Shown one piece after another: positions 22,078 through 34,800 of a stretch of DNA of 64,000 nt. Made by a program: the position numbers and the translations under genes. The stretch comes from Albifimbria verrucaria. Lineage: Eukaryota; Ascomycota; Sordariomycetes; Hypocreales; Stachybotryaceae. The first letter of the stretch is position 1. Each line of letters opens with the position of its first letter. The notes below the pieces were generated by a model. It was not told where the DNA came from. It ran no database searches and saw only the letters and a program-made list of their open reading frames with translations. The stretch covers positions 5,456,001 to 5,520,000 of the forward strand of contig JAHREC010000013.1 in the NCBI GenBank assembly GCA_020081605.1. Direction: 5' to 3'.

Positions 22078-24188
22078 CTAATAGTCTCTCAGCACCGCCA
22101 CCATATCATCCAACCTCATGACCTGTCCCAGCAGCTTGTTCTGTACTTCAAGATGCTTGTTGTACTTGTTGTAGTGCTGCTCCGTCATCACTTCTTCCTC
22201 CTTGCCCTGCACATCCTGCCGCTCCACAAATGACAGGATGTTCCGTTCCTCATGACGTTCCACCTGCAGTGTCAACAGACACCGCAGCATGATTTTATAT
22301 ATGTTATCCAAAAGCTGCGACTGTGTGCGTTCGCCGTCGAAAAACCAGAAGAAAAGGGTTCTGTTTGCGAGACGACTGCTGTCTTTCGGCACTTCTTGGA
22401 CATCCACGAGACCCGCCATTTGCATGGCGAGCATTTTCCCTAGGACATCCGGTTTCTTCATGAGAGCAGCAGATGGCAGCATCTTCTCGTCCAACTTGCC
22501 CTTCTCCCGCAGGATCCTGGTCAGTCGCAGGCCATGCCGTCCAAATGATTGTTCAATAAAGGCATCTAGCTCGGTTTCCCGAAGACGCCCGAGCAGCTGT
22601 CTAAAATCGACCGTCCATTGGCCACGGCTTTGCGTACCACAGTGACGTATAAAACGGTGTTTGCTCTCCGCGAGGAGTAAGAGGTGCTGCCGCATCTTTT
22701 CCAATCGATCATCCTTTGAGATCACGTCTTCTTCGAAACGAACTCCAGCCGAACGGTCTCCATTGAATCGCGATACCGAGCGTCGTTTCAACGGTTTCGA
22801 CTCCACGCCGTTATCTGAATCATCAGAATCAAACTCGTCGCCGTTGGCATTTCGTGAAGGGCCATCGGAATTGTCTGAATCATCGTCCGAGTCCGGTCGC
22901 GAGGCTCTGACCTTCTCCGCGCTCTCAGTGTCAACTTTGTCGTCAGGTGCCTTGCCTATCCCACTGAAAACGTTGACGGTCTCGTCCAAATGGTCGTACA
23001 CGTCGAGGGTCGTGACAGTAACCTGCTCCTCTACCCCAAGCTCATCATCGATGAGGGCATCTCGCCTACATCGTGACAGCTTAGCAGTCATGAGGCTTAA
23101 TAAAGTTCGGTAAACCTCGCCAGTGACTTCGCCAAGTGTATCTGCGGCAAAAGTCGCCAGCCGCTGGTTACGCAATTCCACCAAGCATTTCTCGTGGTTG
23201 ATCCTCACCACAACGTTAGGCTATGACAGGTTAGACAAGAACTTCTAGTACCTAGATGGTGGCTTACATTTAGCTGGGGAGCATCGTCAAAGTCGTCAGA
23301 ATGTCCGTTCTGGTCATGTCCATTTTCCAGCTTTCTCCTCTTGGTGACAGGACCCTGCGTTGATCAAGCTGACGCTTCAAAATGGTGCTCTGGTCGCGGA
23401 ATTGTTGCATTCGTTCAGCAATGAGTCGCTGCGATTCGGCCTTGTTCTTGCTGCTGGCCTTCTCGCCAGGACGGGTTTTGGTAACATCGCGCTCAATCTC
23501 AAAGTAAACATCCTTGGGATTCCGGAAACTATCAGGTCGTACGGTCTCAACAATCTCCGCCTGGATTAAGCGGGCCAAGACATGGTTTAATTCTCCTTCG
23601 GATTCAATCAACCCCGACGAAGATTGTATAGCCCCGTTCGAGTGTCCGTTGACTTTGGGCTTTCGTGATTCAAACGCTTGCGCAAGATCGGCGATTCTAA
23701 CGTGGCCCAGCAGCATAAGTGTTTGCACTAGGTCTCGTTCTGAATTTCCATATTGAGTTTCGACAATTTGCAGGATCTTTCCTGAGCGAACCAGGTTATA
23801 GCATGCATCGGAATTGGCTTCATAGGTGGTGCCTCGCGAATCTTGGTCTGTGTGATGGAAGAGGAGGTTTTGTTGGACGAGGACTCCCAGCCCGTGACGG
23901 ATGTGTCTAGGGCCAAGTGATGTATAAGAGGCTAGTTGGCCGATGGTTGATCGGCCCTTTGTGAAGAGCGCGATCAGTATTCGCTGTTTGCGACAGTGGT
24001 TAGCCCGCGGTTCTCCAGGATCTACACAAGGAAGCATGAGAATGCGCAGGCAGCTGTACCGAAGGAAGTTCGCCATAGAGGTCGTTCACTAGGAGAGCAC
24101 AAAGCTCGGCGGCATGTTTGGTCTGTCGTGGCAAGGTCAGCGGCAGGCTGGGAAGGGTCGCCTCTGTGGCTTGACTCACAACAAGCAT
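22078..24188 (-). CDS. RPC82: RNA polymerase III subunit Rpc82 (RPC3)
   Basis: Subunit of the Pol III-specific Rpc82/34/31 subcomplex used in promoter opening and initiation. Exons: 24188-24060, 23983-23268, 23220-22078; with one base restored near 23352 (AGGGTCC) the sum is 1989 nt, 662 residues. Winged-helix domains are visible: TKHAAELCALLVNDLYGELPS joins RILIALFTKGRSTIGQLASY across intron 1, then ARLIQAEIVETVRPDSF. After the second intron come CLVELRNQRLATFAADTLG, an acidic insert (DSDDDSDNSDG) and QWTVDFRQLLGRLRETELDAF, with C-terminal helices to VLRDY. Introns carry CTAAC branch sites. The gene is divergent from QCR2. Confidence 0.92.
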
Positions 24189-25034
24189 TGCTTTGCTCCT
24201 AGAGATCCTCTCACTATCTCTAGAGCTTCCCTTTCGCTACCGGAGCGTCATTGAAGATTTGCCTATGTGTTCAATTCGCCGAAGCCCCGTAGAGTCTGGT
24301 GGAAAAAGTGTAATGGGGAGGAAGAGGTGGAAATTTTCAGAGTCGACTAACAAACAAGCCTACGCGATTATAGCCGTTGCATACTGGGTTTTTTCCGTGA
24401 AGGTTCAGTGAGGGCGGGTAGGTGGGGGTTTCCTCTGGGTACCTCAGGTTAGGTACTTTGATGGCTGCAAGCCTCATTCTGCGCCGAGAATTACCGCAGT
24501 CAAAATCACCCTGTACCTGCTGGGAGTCACCCAATTGAGCAGCAGAAAATGAGAGTCATTCGGTACCAGTCATTTTATTGTTATACCTTACAACGGCGAA
24601 TGAATGCTGCAAGGGCGTCAAGAAGAACAGATACAGGTAATGACGAAAGGAGAAGGAAAATATGACATTCACAATTGTTACAAAGCAAAAACAACAAGTC
24701 AATATTTAGTGGCACTCCTGGCTGAATTATCTGTTTTCTACAGTACAATTGATGTTTTTTCTGTCACCTGGCCATACGTACCTACTACTAAGGTAGGTAG
24801 GTACTAATTTACTCTGGACTCCGTACATGCTTGTAGCAGCTGGTGGGTCCATCTGCACCACCAGGTAACGAAGCAAGTAATAATCAAAGGCTCATGAGTG
24901 GTCGGCCAATCACGTGATGCTCGAGAGTGGCCTGCCGAAAATTAGACGGGAGCTTTTCTACGAGGCACTTCTTAGGTGATCAACTGCTTCATCACGACGG
25001 AAGAACCGCCAATTGCCAAGCAATCACGCTCAAA
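24189..25034. other. divergent promoter region RPC82-QCR2
   Basis: This 846-bp region serves two divergent housekeeping genes. It contains a CCAAT plus CACGTG composite near QCR2 and AGGT-type tetramer runs near 24790. No gene is supported. Confidence 0.5.
24906..24916 (+). promoter_or_regulatory. CCAAT-CACGTG composite element upstream of QCR2
   Basis: CCAAT (24906-24910) directly abuts CACGTG (24911-24916; extended TCACGTGA) about 120 bases before the QCR2 ATG. Hap complex and Cbf1-type bHLH sites are both known in promoters of nuclear respiratory genes in yeast, so the combination fits control of a complex III subunit. The pairing is read from sequence; binding is inferred. Confidence 0.5.
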
Positions 25035-26572
25035 ATGATCTCTAGATCGGCTATCGTGCGCAACGCACAGCAGGCTGCTCGTCGGAGTGCCCAGCCGCTG
25101 CAGCGCCGGGCTTACGCTGCTGCTGCTTCCAACGGATCTTTCGAGGCCTCGGATGTCTCCGGTTTGAAGGTAGCTTCCAGAGACGATCACGGCCCAACCA
25201 CGAAGCTGGCCATCGTCTCCAAGGCCGGTACCCGTTACCAGCCCCTTCCCGGCCTTGCCCTCGGTCTTGAGGGCTTCGCTTTCAAGGTAGGAGCTGTTTC
25301 TCGAACCACGATGGGGCCATGAGCTAAATTTCCTAACCTCACCTCAGAATACCCAACGACGATCTGCTCTCCGTATCACCCGCGAATCCGAACTCCTTGG
25401 TGGCCAATTGCACGCGTCGCACACCCGAGAGGCCTTGGTCCTCCAGGCCAGCTTCCTCCGCGAGGATCTGCCCTACTTCGCCGAGCTGTTGGCCGAGGTT
25501 GTTTCTCAGACCAAGTATACCAGTAAGGCTCCTTCTCCACCGGCAACTCATCGCCGGAGTTAACAATGGTTTAGCCCACGAGTTCCACGAGGACGTCGAC
25601 AGGGTTCTTCACATCAACACCGCCGTGGCCAACTCTGATGCCCGTGCTCTGGCCCTCGACGGTGCCCACGCCGTCGCCTTCCACAACGGTCTTGGTGCTC
25701 CCTGAACCTGACCTCCTCTGCCCCCTACCAGCGATACCTCAACGAGGAGTACATTGCCAGCTATGCCGATGTCGCCTACGCCAAGTCCAACATTGCTGTG
25801 GTCGCCGATGGCGCTTCCACTGACAACCTGTCGAAGTGGGTCGGCCAGTTCTTCAAGGACGTCCCCGCGACTCCCAAGAGCGGCCAGACTCTGCAGAACG
25901 AGGCCACCAAGTACTTCGGTGGTGAGCAGCGAACCAGCCTTGCCAACGGCAACTCGATGGTGATTGCCTTCCCCGGCTCCAGCTACTCTGCTGCCAAGCC
26001 TGAGATTGCCGTCCTGGCTGCTCTCCTGGGCGGTCAGCCCTCCATCAAGTGGTCTACTGGATTCACCCTGCTCTCCAAGGTTGCCGCCAACACCTCGGGC
26101 GTTTCCGTTTCCGCTTCCAACCTGGCCTACTCCGACGCCGGTCTCCTGACCATCCAGCTCTCTGGATCGGCTGCGTCCGTCCGCAAGGCCGCCGAGGAGA
26201 CCGTCAAGGCTCTCAAGAGCGTTGCCGAGGGCTCGGTTGCCAAGGAGGATATCAGCAAGGCCGTTGCCAAGGCCAAGTTCGATGCCCTGACTGGCCAGTC
26301 CCGCGACTCCAGCATCACCCTGGCCGGTTCCGCCCTGGTCAACACCGGCAAGGCCTTCGACACTGCCAGCCTCGCCAAGGCCGTTGAGTCTGTTACTGCT
26401 GACCAACTGAAGACCGTAAGTTTCACTCGTATGTCCGATATATGCCTCTCCGGTGCGCTAACGTCCTGTGTTCCAGGCTGCTAAGACTCTCCTCGAGGGC
26501 AAGGCCTCCGTTTCTGCTGTTGGTGACCTGTTTGTGTTGCCTTATGCCGAGGAGATTGGCCTCCGCGTATAG
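25035..26572 (+). CDS. QCR2: ubiquinol-cytochrome c reductase core subunit 2
   Basis: Core protein 2 of respiratory complex III, mitochondrial inner membrane, M16 peptidase-like fold without activity. Exons 25035-25286, 25348-25522, 25575-26415, 26477-26572; with one C restored near 25702 (GCTCCCTGAAC) the total is 1365 nt, 454 residues. The N-terminus MISRSAIVRNAQQAARRSAQ is a typical presequence. The M16 N-domain has TRESELLGGQLHASHTREAL, and the catalytic HxxEH motif of active peptidases is absent, as expected. The C-domain holds KWSTGFTLLSKVAANTSG and ALTGQSRDSSITLAGS, ending EEIGLRV. Introns are 52-61 nt. An antisense open frame of 265 codons at 25609-26406 is a composition shadow. Confidence 0.95.
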
Positions 26573-28657
26573 AGAATTTGTTCAGGGGCGTAGCATATTG
26601 TACCAACAGTCCAAGTCATCCAGATAGAGAGGTCCGGGTGGTCATGTCTGTGAATATCTGTCTGTAGTAGAAAGTCTTTTTGTTCAACCTGCACGCACGA
26701 CGCAGCAAAGTCGCGATCCCGTTTTGATTGTGTTTCTGCCTACGAAGTAATAGCCTATCTATTAATTGCCTTGGTTGATCCGCATCCAGCTGGCCGGCGT
26801 CCTTTTCCGCTACGGTGTTTGGATGGTACCAAGGCCTTGAGCTAAGGCATATGGGAGTAGTAGTTATCTACTGATGCCGAGTGTTGATACCCAATGGTGG
26901 TTTGATGAATAACGTCACATAGCTATCTTACGATTAATAGTGCATCATTACATGTGTTTCAATATCGCGGATATGATGTATTCTGGTTGTTTCTTGTATC
27001 CTCGCTTTATTCGGTGTTCTAAAATAGGGAGCTCAGGTTGTACTTGGTTCTCGTAACTATAGGTAGATACCGTTAGGTGACCTGTTTTCCATCAAAGTGT
27101 CCCTGTCCATGTTTCTGCTTACGGTGACACTACCTAGGTCGTCTGTGTCCATAAGCGTACTTACCTATTTGCAGAGCGCCCCTGGTGGGGCGGCACTCAT
27201 TCAGGGTGCATTGAAAGGGCTGTGTGTCACCCTGATTTGCTCTCAATGATATGCTGGGACGATCTCATTTATGGATGGTCATATCTCGTGCCCATCCCGA
27301 GTACCACCCACGTGCTCGACTCGGCATGGGGGTTTATTGACCGTTTGCTGTATATGGTTTGTAGTGAATGTTTGCAGCTACCTCGTGAGATGGACACTGG
27401 GCGATAAGACATGCCATCCACAGTTAATTAATTTGATACTCTATAGAGGTAGTCAGGGACAGGTTGCTTGGGCAATAGCATCGATTACACAGTATAAAAA
27501 TAGGCTGATCTACTCTCTAGAGCAACGATGATGCTGGGGCCAGAGAGAAAAAAAAAGAAAAAGAAAAAAGGTGAGCAGCAAAAAAAAAAAAGAAAAAAAA
27601 GAGAAGAGGTCAGATCGCACACAACACCAGGTTCGACGATTACGAGGTCAGGTGCATCAGGAGGAAGAGAATGATTTGCCCCAAAATGATTGAAGTTGCA
27701 TCGTATAGGGTACCTCAGCTTGAGCAAGTAAAGGTGCACATAGATGGAGCCAGCAACGAAAGGGGATCAAGTGTACGAGCAGGTAGGTAACACTGTGCCA
27801 GGTCACAGACCCCTAGGGCATTGGGAATGTCAAGTGGTTCTGCCAAGGCTGGCTGATGTGCCCAAGAATAGCTTGTAATCACAGTGAACCTGAGGGCGTT
27901 CGCACCGTGTCGCAGCAGCTTTGGGGATGGGGGATTGGGGGTTGGATGCTCGTGTGTCGCACCTACTCTGCTACCCGTGTCGCCCGCCACGGCGCTCGGC
28001 GCACCAGGCCTCTTTCTTGCTAGACCCAGCCAAAAGTGACAGGGTAGGGGGAAAACAAAGCCTCATCACAACTCCACAACCTAACCTCGTCTCCCTTTCT
28101 CGTCCCTGGAAACCCGTCCCTTCCCTAAGCTTCACTTGCCCATTGCGAGGCAATTCTAGCACTGTCGAGCTGGACGGCCCCTTGGAGATTCCGAACCCTT
28201 TTGGTTTCCGCCTCTGCCTTCGTTGCAGGTAAGACACCGCACGCAACCCCATCCCATCCTCGCTACCCTGGCCGCATTCTTGGAGTTGTGGCTCCTGTCC
28301 ATTCTGACACCCACCAAATCTGTCCCAACCCTGGATCTTGATACCCTCACCACCGAATCGCCCGTCTGCGGCAGGCTATGCGACCAACTGCCCGCCTGCT
28401 GGAATTTCGCTGACATTCCGTGCCACCCCAGTGAACTCTTCCATCTCGACACACAGCTCCCGTCTGCGTCCTGAAACGCCTCGACTCAGTGCCATCCTTG
28501 GAGTACACGACCGGAGACCGTTTCCATCATCAACTTTAGGTTAGGGCTCTCCCCTTCGCTGCCTTTACATACACTTGATCACACCACCTCCTCTGAGACC
28601 CGTTGGTGACACCCTGCCTTGTTACCCTCTTCACTGTCCTCTTCCAACAACCTACCG
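26573..28657. other. long intergenic region before the ataxin-2 gene
   Basis: About 2.1 kb without a supportable gene. It includes a purine-rich A tract (27543-27609) and, from about 28000, CT-rich sequence that probably forms a long leader of the ataxin-2 gene. A GTAAGA at about 28229 could be the donor of a leader intron; this is not certain. Confidence 0.4.
27543..27609. repeat. poly-purine A/G tract
   Basis: About 67 bases that are nearly all purine, with A runs of 6-12 broken by single G or a GTGAGCAGC patch. It could be a nucleosome-excluding tract; homopolymer lengths here should not be trusted. Confidence 0.75.
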
Positions 28658-31600
28658 ATGCCTTCTCCTCCCCGGTCTCACCCATGGAAAATCATCTAAC
28701 AATCCAAAAATCACAGAACAGGGACAAAGCGACTGTGGAAGAAAAACCATCGAACTTGCTGGGACGAGGACGACATCGAGACTGCCCTTCGGTACATGGT
28801 TGTTTCACGGCGAGTTCAACGGGCGACCTGAGAAGCTGCGGCGTGTCACGAGGACGCTCAATATGCCCGCTCCAAAGAAAGATGGCATGATGGGGGAAGG
28901 TTGATGGCAGAGCACAGAACGGTCGGTAGTGCTCTACGGCATTTCATTTCCAACAACTGACATCATCGCAGGAAACCGAGGCGGGTTTCGAACCGATCAA
29001 GCCATCTCCAACAGCCGTTTTGGTAACGAGAGGGTCCTAAAACCATGGGTTCCCGATTCCAACGATGGAATCGATGGTTCCCTCGAGAACTCTTCCAACA
29101 GCGGTCCATGGGATCAATTTGCGGAGAATGAGAGGCGTTTCGGCATCACCACCGATTACGACGAGAACATTTATACCACCGTTATTGACAAAAGTCACCC
29201 TCAGTACCGGCGAAGAATGGCTGAGGCGGAGAGGAAGGCTAGGGAAATAGAGCGCAGTGCACCAACAACGGCACATGTCGCCGAAGAGCGTATCATGGAC
29301 TACGTGGGCGGCTCAGACAAGGGTGGTGAGGACGAAGAGGATAAGTGTGTTCCCCAACTTACCAGTCTGTCAGGCGTTCGCAACTGACATTCCTATTTTA
29401 GATACAGTGGTGTACGTCGGCAGGACTTCCCACCCTCACTGGCGGAGGTAGGGAAAACAAGTACACCCCGCCAGCCAAGCGGGCGCCGACAGGTCAGGCT
29501 ACTGTCAAGGGTGCTCCAGTTGATCCCGCCATCATTGATGCACAGCTTCGAGCCCCTCCCAAGAAGCAGGCCACGCCTGTGCCAGAACAGAACAAGGCTC
29601 CCACCCCGAGCTCAACCAAGAACGGCGTTCCCCCAAGCCGGAGGCTCAACAAGCTGTCGAAGTTAAGCCAGCCGAAGAGAAGAAGGTCGAGGCCGAGCCT
29701 GCTGCTACAGCATCAGAATCCAAGCTTTCTGATGCCAAGTCCCAAGATTCGGCCGCTTCATCCGCACGATCCTCTGGTATCGCCGGGCGTCACGCATCCC
29801 CTCCGGTTAAGCCGAGCGCGACCTCCACTGTCGAGCGTGATGTGTTGAAGGAATTCAAGAACTTTGCTAGCCAACAGCGCATGAACGCTGAGAAGGCCCG
29901 CAGCAACAAAGCCAAGGCGGACAAGGAGGTCAAGTTGACTGAACTGAAGAAGTTTGCAAACAGCTTCAAGCTATCCACACCAGTTCCCACCGATCTGGTA
30001 TCCATTATCGCAAAGGATCCTGCCAAGCAGAAGGAAATTCAAGCCAAGGCAATGAAGAATGCTGAGGAAATGGCCAAGGCAAAAGCCGATGCCGGGACCA
30101 AGGATAAGGTTCCTGCTACTAAGGAAGCTCCATCAAAGCCCGCCGAACAGCCTGCAGCAACGGCCAGCGCGGAGTCTCGATCGTCGCGGGTGGCAACTAC
30201 GCCCCAGGCGAATGCAGCAAACACCACACCGAGCCGCAACCCCGGCCCTCGCCAATTCCCCAGGCGTACCATGCGCAACAGTATAGGAACAACCGTGGTG
30301 GACCTCAGCACCCGGCATCTCAGCAGACGGGCAACCTTGCTCAGCGACTTCGCAACGTGGAGCACCAAAAGTATGCCCAACCTCCAACGGCCCCTCAACA
30401 TGGGCTTGGGCCAGAGATGCGTGCGCCACCAACCGGACCAGCAAACGCCTCTGAGTCTAGCTTCAACCGCCGACACAGTGCGCTCCCAAGCCATATGGGT
30501 GCTAAGCTGAACCCAAACAGTCACGAATTCCGACCAAGCCCATTTGCGGCCTCTTTCAACCCCAACGGTCACCCGAGTGCAAGCTCGAGCCCGCGATCCT
30601 CCGTCAACGTTGCGGAATCATCCACGCCTGCGGCTCCGGTTGGACAACTGATTCGCCGAAAGACCAAGGCCGTGGATGTCACGAAATGCTTCATTCTCAC
30701 CCACATTAAAAGCATCACCCCACCAGCAGGCCGCAAATGGGATGACAATGGCGGTCTCCGTCCTGCCTATGACACGCTTCCCACTTGGCGACAGCTTCAG
30801 GACGATGAGAAAGCTGACTCCACCATGCATCTCACATATAAGGAATACTTCGAGCGCCAGCTGTTCTCCGGCCAGTCGGTTGCCACGCCGAACCCCACGC
30901 ATGTTGTTCCGCAGATGGCTCACCAACATCAACTGCCGTTCCACCTCCAGCACGGGGCTCACAACATGGCACCCCGACACTCACCCCACATGCCACCCAT
31001 GCAGATGCACACAGGCCAGCACGGCCACATGCATCCGCCGTATGGTAATGATGACCATCGTATGATGCATTCCAACTCTGCTCAATCGTTTGCCTCGCCC
31101 CGGCTGGGTCATGTCCCTGTGGCCTATCCTGGTGTTCAATCTCCGGCCCAGGTGCCATACAACCAGCCAGTTTTCATGGGACCTGGAGCGCCTCAGATGG
31201 GGCAGTTTAGGAGCTTCTCCAATACTCCCCAGTACATGCCTCCTCAGCAAGGGCAGATGGCAGGTCCTATGATGATGCAGCCGCAGTTCATCCCAGGGCC
31301 GCAAGGCATGGTAGGCACGCCGCAGATGATGTATCCAGGTGCACACCCTCAGTTCATACCCCTACGGGACCACCCCAGCCGGTGCCTGGAGCCAACGGTT
31401 ATCCCAGCCCGGACGTCCGTCGGCTCCGATGATGGTCCACCAGGGATCTCAACAAGGCCAGCCCATGTACGGCATGAGCCCGAGCGTCCAGTACAACCAA
31501 CCAGCATATGGCCCTGGGCAACATGGCGGACCCAGTGCGTAGGACCTGTACATGATGCCTCGCTTGGACAGTAGCACGGCTAACATGTGGTGACTAGTGA

Positions 31601-31812
31601 ATAACGCGCGGTCTTACAACGGGCCCGGTCCGCAGCACTTTGGCACGAGCCCTCAACAAGTGCATCAATATGGACCGCAGCAGAGGAGTGGCAGCAATAG
31701 CTACAACAAGAACTACACACCGCCGGCTCAACATGCAGCATCACAGGGTAATCATACCTCTCCTGCTGTGACGCAAAGCCGCCCAAGCGAGGCCTCGGAT
31801 GAGGCGAAATAG
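28658..31812 (+). CDS. PBP1: ataxin-2 homolog, poly(A)-binding-protein-binding protein Pbp1
   Basis: RNA-granule and translation regulator that binds poly(A)-binding protein. The LsmAD domain is clear at about 28975-29270: WDQFAENERRFGITTDYDEN, then IYTTVIDKSHPQYRRR and AEAERKAREIE. A PAM2 motif, KLNPNSHEFRP, near 30507-30540 would dock on Pab1. The remainder is Pro/Gln/Met-rich, ending SEASDEAK. Introns: about 28919-28971 (donor GTCGGT, branch CTGAC), 29345-29401 and 31535-31597. Frame breaks are inferred near 28898, 29431, 29634, 30258, 31360 and 31415, mostly in C runs. The N-terminal Lsm domain could not be read confidently between 28658 and 28918, so the start is provisional and more indels or small introns are likely there. 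Confidence 0.85.
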
Positions 31813-34800
31813 ACGAAGTGCATGAGCTTAGCATGAGTTATTCTGCGTTGGCAACGCTGCGTTTACCATGAACACTGAACACGGAAAGCCGATACCACGA
31901 TTTCTGGCCTTCGCCTCAATTGTAGGCTATCAGCGAGAGTCGATAGGATAGGGAAGCATACCATGTAGTTGCCATATGATGAATCCATACGCATTACGAC
32001 TAGCAAACAAGTGTCCTTCCAACGGATCTTAATATCACACACGAGACTTTGCACCTGGGGCGATGGTCAATGGCAGCAGGGAGTGAGACGAGAACAGAGG
32101 AGCCGGGCAGTGGGAGTGGCCAGGGCATGACGGCTAGCAGAAGGTCATGCTCTCTCACCTCCACCAACGGTTCTAGAGGAGTGATATATAAGCCCGTGCG
32201 TACTCATGCCAGTGGATTACATGGCCGGGACAATCGGTGGCTGCGCGGTCCGGGCCACCAGGTGTGTGCGAGACAGGGGTTTGAATTTCCATCGGCAGCT
32301 TCGATATTAGACAAGACAAGATGTGGTCTAAGCTTGGACGCTGCGAGGATTATGGTATGCTATATTCCATGAGCAAGCATGTTTTGTGACGTCGAGGCGA
32401 CAAGGGCAAAGAAGGGGCGGCAGATGCATGGAGAGTCTGGTCCAGGTATGCTGGATCATGATGAGGTTGATAGCGAGAAGAAAGACAAAGTGATGTAAAG
32501 GTAGAGTTATCATCATGAATATCTGACCTGCATCATTTGAAAAAAAAAGAGAGAGGAAGAAACAGCCACGGCTGGACAAATGCGACGTAGAAACTTGCTT
32601 ATGATGATGAAAGTGTCCAGTGATGTTCAGCTCGACCACGAACTGCAGAGAGCTTGGATGTGTTGGGTGGTGAAGATCCCAGATAATGAGGAGCTCGTAG
32701 TTTAACCACGACGCAGGTTCTCGTTGCAGAGTTATGCTCGAGTTTGGTAGATTACTCGGGTGAAGTAATTATTAGGGCATGTCAATTGATGGGACAAAAG
32801 TAGCTCCAACGTTAGGAGGTGCATCATGAAAAGCCACTAGGCTGCTGGAGCCATGACAGACAGGGTTGAGCTGCGACAGAATAAAAAGAGCATGGCTCTG
32901 GAGACAGGAACAGTGATTCGTCAATTTGATAACAAAATGGAAAGAAGCACCAATTTTAGCCACGGACAAATACCTTGTCAATGATAGCTGATTGTGGATA
33001 TTTTGTTTAGCAATCCACCGGACGGTGCGGCAGAATGTCATGTATGGGGTATGGTCTGTGTGGTGAAGCTGCTATCTTTACCTTCCATGCTCCCTCCCCA
33101 CATAAACCCGGTCGAGGGAATCATAATCTTAAATTTCCGGCATGGGCCAGGATGTGTCTGTAAATAGGACTCACTGACGAGGGCCAAGGGTCCAGTTTAG
33201 GCAAGTCGAGGGAACGATTTCGGATTCCAAAACTTCTGTTGCTATTATCATGGGATTTGAATTGTCACAGGAGTGAGAAGGGGAGTTTTCGGATATTAAC
33301 TGGCAAAGCATGGACAGAAACTACTGCGATCTTGGATAGCGCTGATGATGATGATGATAGCCGTGATTGCCATGATGCTATGCTAAATTTAATTTTGGAA
33401 ACATTTCGTGGTAAAGTTGCCAGAGGCCCAATCATTATTACCACTTACGAGTGCACCAGTAGGAAAAAGCAAGGAGACATATGGACGGACTAGCCCACAG
33501 CAGCAGCCAGAGGAAATGAAGCTATCACGGACAGGTGCTAGACTCGGCGACGGTGAGCCTGGCGCCGTTCGACCTGCACGTAATACTGTATCACGTCAAG
33601 GAGCATGCCCACAATCTGACAAAATTGAATCCTTCGTCTCTTAGGTGGCAAGTTTACCGAAATGATATATTGCGTGGTAGGGAGGAGCTGACCCATGATG
33701 ACAAGCGACAGGGAGGCTGATATTAGTCCACCCCACCCACTACCCGTTGAACCGACACAGTCAGGTCATGTTGCGCGCAGTTAGTCACCGCCAGCTCCAT
33801 GGTGTGTTACACGAAGGAAGATTTGTAGAAAGCGAACAGGTCCATGTAAGCAATGCATTCGGCAAAGTGGTGGGAACCGTGCGGCCGGGAAAGGGGAGGG
33901 AGAAGGAGGGTGGTCGGACCTCTAGAGGATGTACAGGAGGGCCCTGGCATCTGAAGAATAAGAAAGAAAAAGAGGTACAATGGGTATGGTATTTACCGTT
34001 GACAAGATGGCAGCGAACAGTGCGTTGTTCACGACAGGTTTTCTCGCCGGCTTGTTTGAGTTTGAGTAGTGGTGTTGCAGAGTACGAAGAAGATGGGTGG
34101 ACGGCTAAGCGGGAGAACTACTGTGCTATAACCACTAGCTTGCTTTAGATATCTTAGTTTACTAACGTAGCTAGAACTAGCAATGCCAAACAGCACCAGC
34201 AAGTGACACTTGACATGGTAAGCTCGTAAGGTAGATCTCTAGACAGCTAGCTGGCCAGCTGCAGTTTGACGGCAATATGAGGCTTGGACAACAATGTCAT
34301 GTCTCGTGCCGAGAGATTTGGAAATTTGACAACCCGTCTAAACGGGTGCTACGTTGTATTGGAACCACGGCGCACGCAAACACAGGGTAGGGCAGCCAAA
34401 CATGCATTTGCTGGGGCGGATGCACTACCCAGGCAATGACATCGGATATGTGCAGATGTAGCCACGGACCGAGTAAGTTGCTAACCTTAGCAGCCAGCTG
34501 CCTGACTGGGGCAAGAAGAACGACGGCGATCGACGGGTGCATGGGTTTCAGGGGCCAGGTCAGCAGAGCCAGTCATGGTACGGTGCCTGAATAAAGAACA
34601 AACCCAAGACCAGGAGAGAGGAAAAGAGGGACCAGGGGAGCCAATCGATGATTTTTATTTTGGGCGTGGTTCACGTTTCATGATTCAGGGAAAGCGACGA
34701 TGTGATTGGCCACGGCCCCGCGGCTACCAGCAGCTGTGAGCGTTACGTCTCCACCACTCAGCCAGAGCAAGAGCACCGTCCGAACCTCGACTAAACACAA

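Noticed and set aside
25609..26406. 265-codon minus-strand open frame
   Set aside because: Antisense to QCR2 exon 3, caused by the strong C-ending codon bias; no domain or promoter features.
20129..26572. Mitochondrial gene cluster (GGC1, QCR2 close together)
   Set aside because: They are separated by RPC82, on different strands, and fungal housekeeping genes are often adjacent by chance; no sign of co-regulation beyond common CCAAT boxes.
33747..34148. 133-codon open frame in the gene-poor region
   Set aside because: No hydrophobic pattern, domain, splice signals or codon bias like neighbouring genes.
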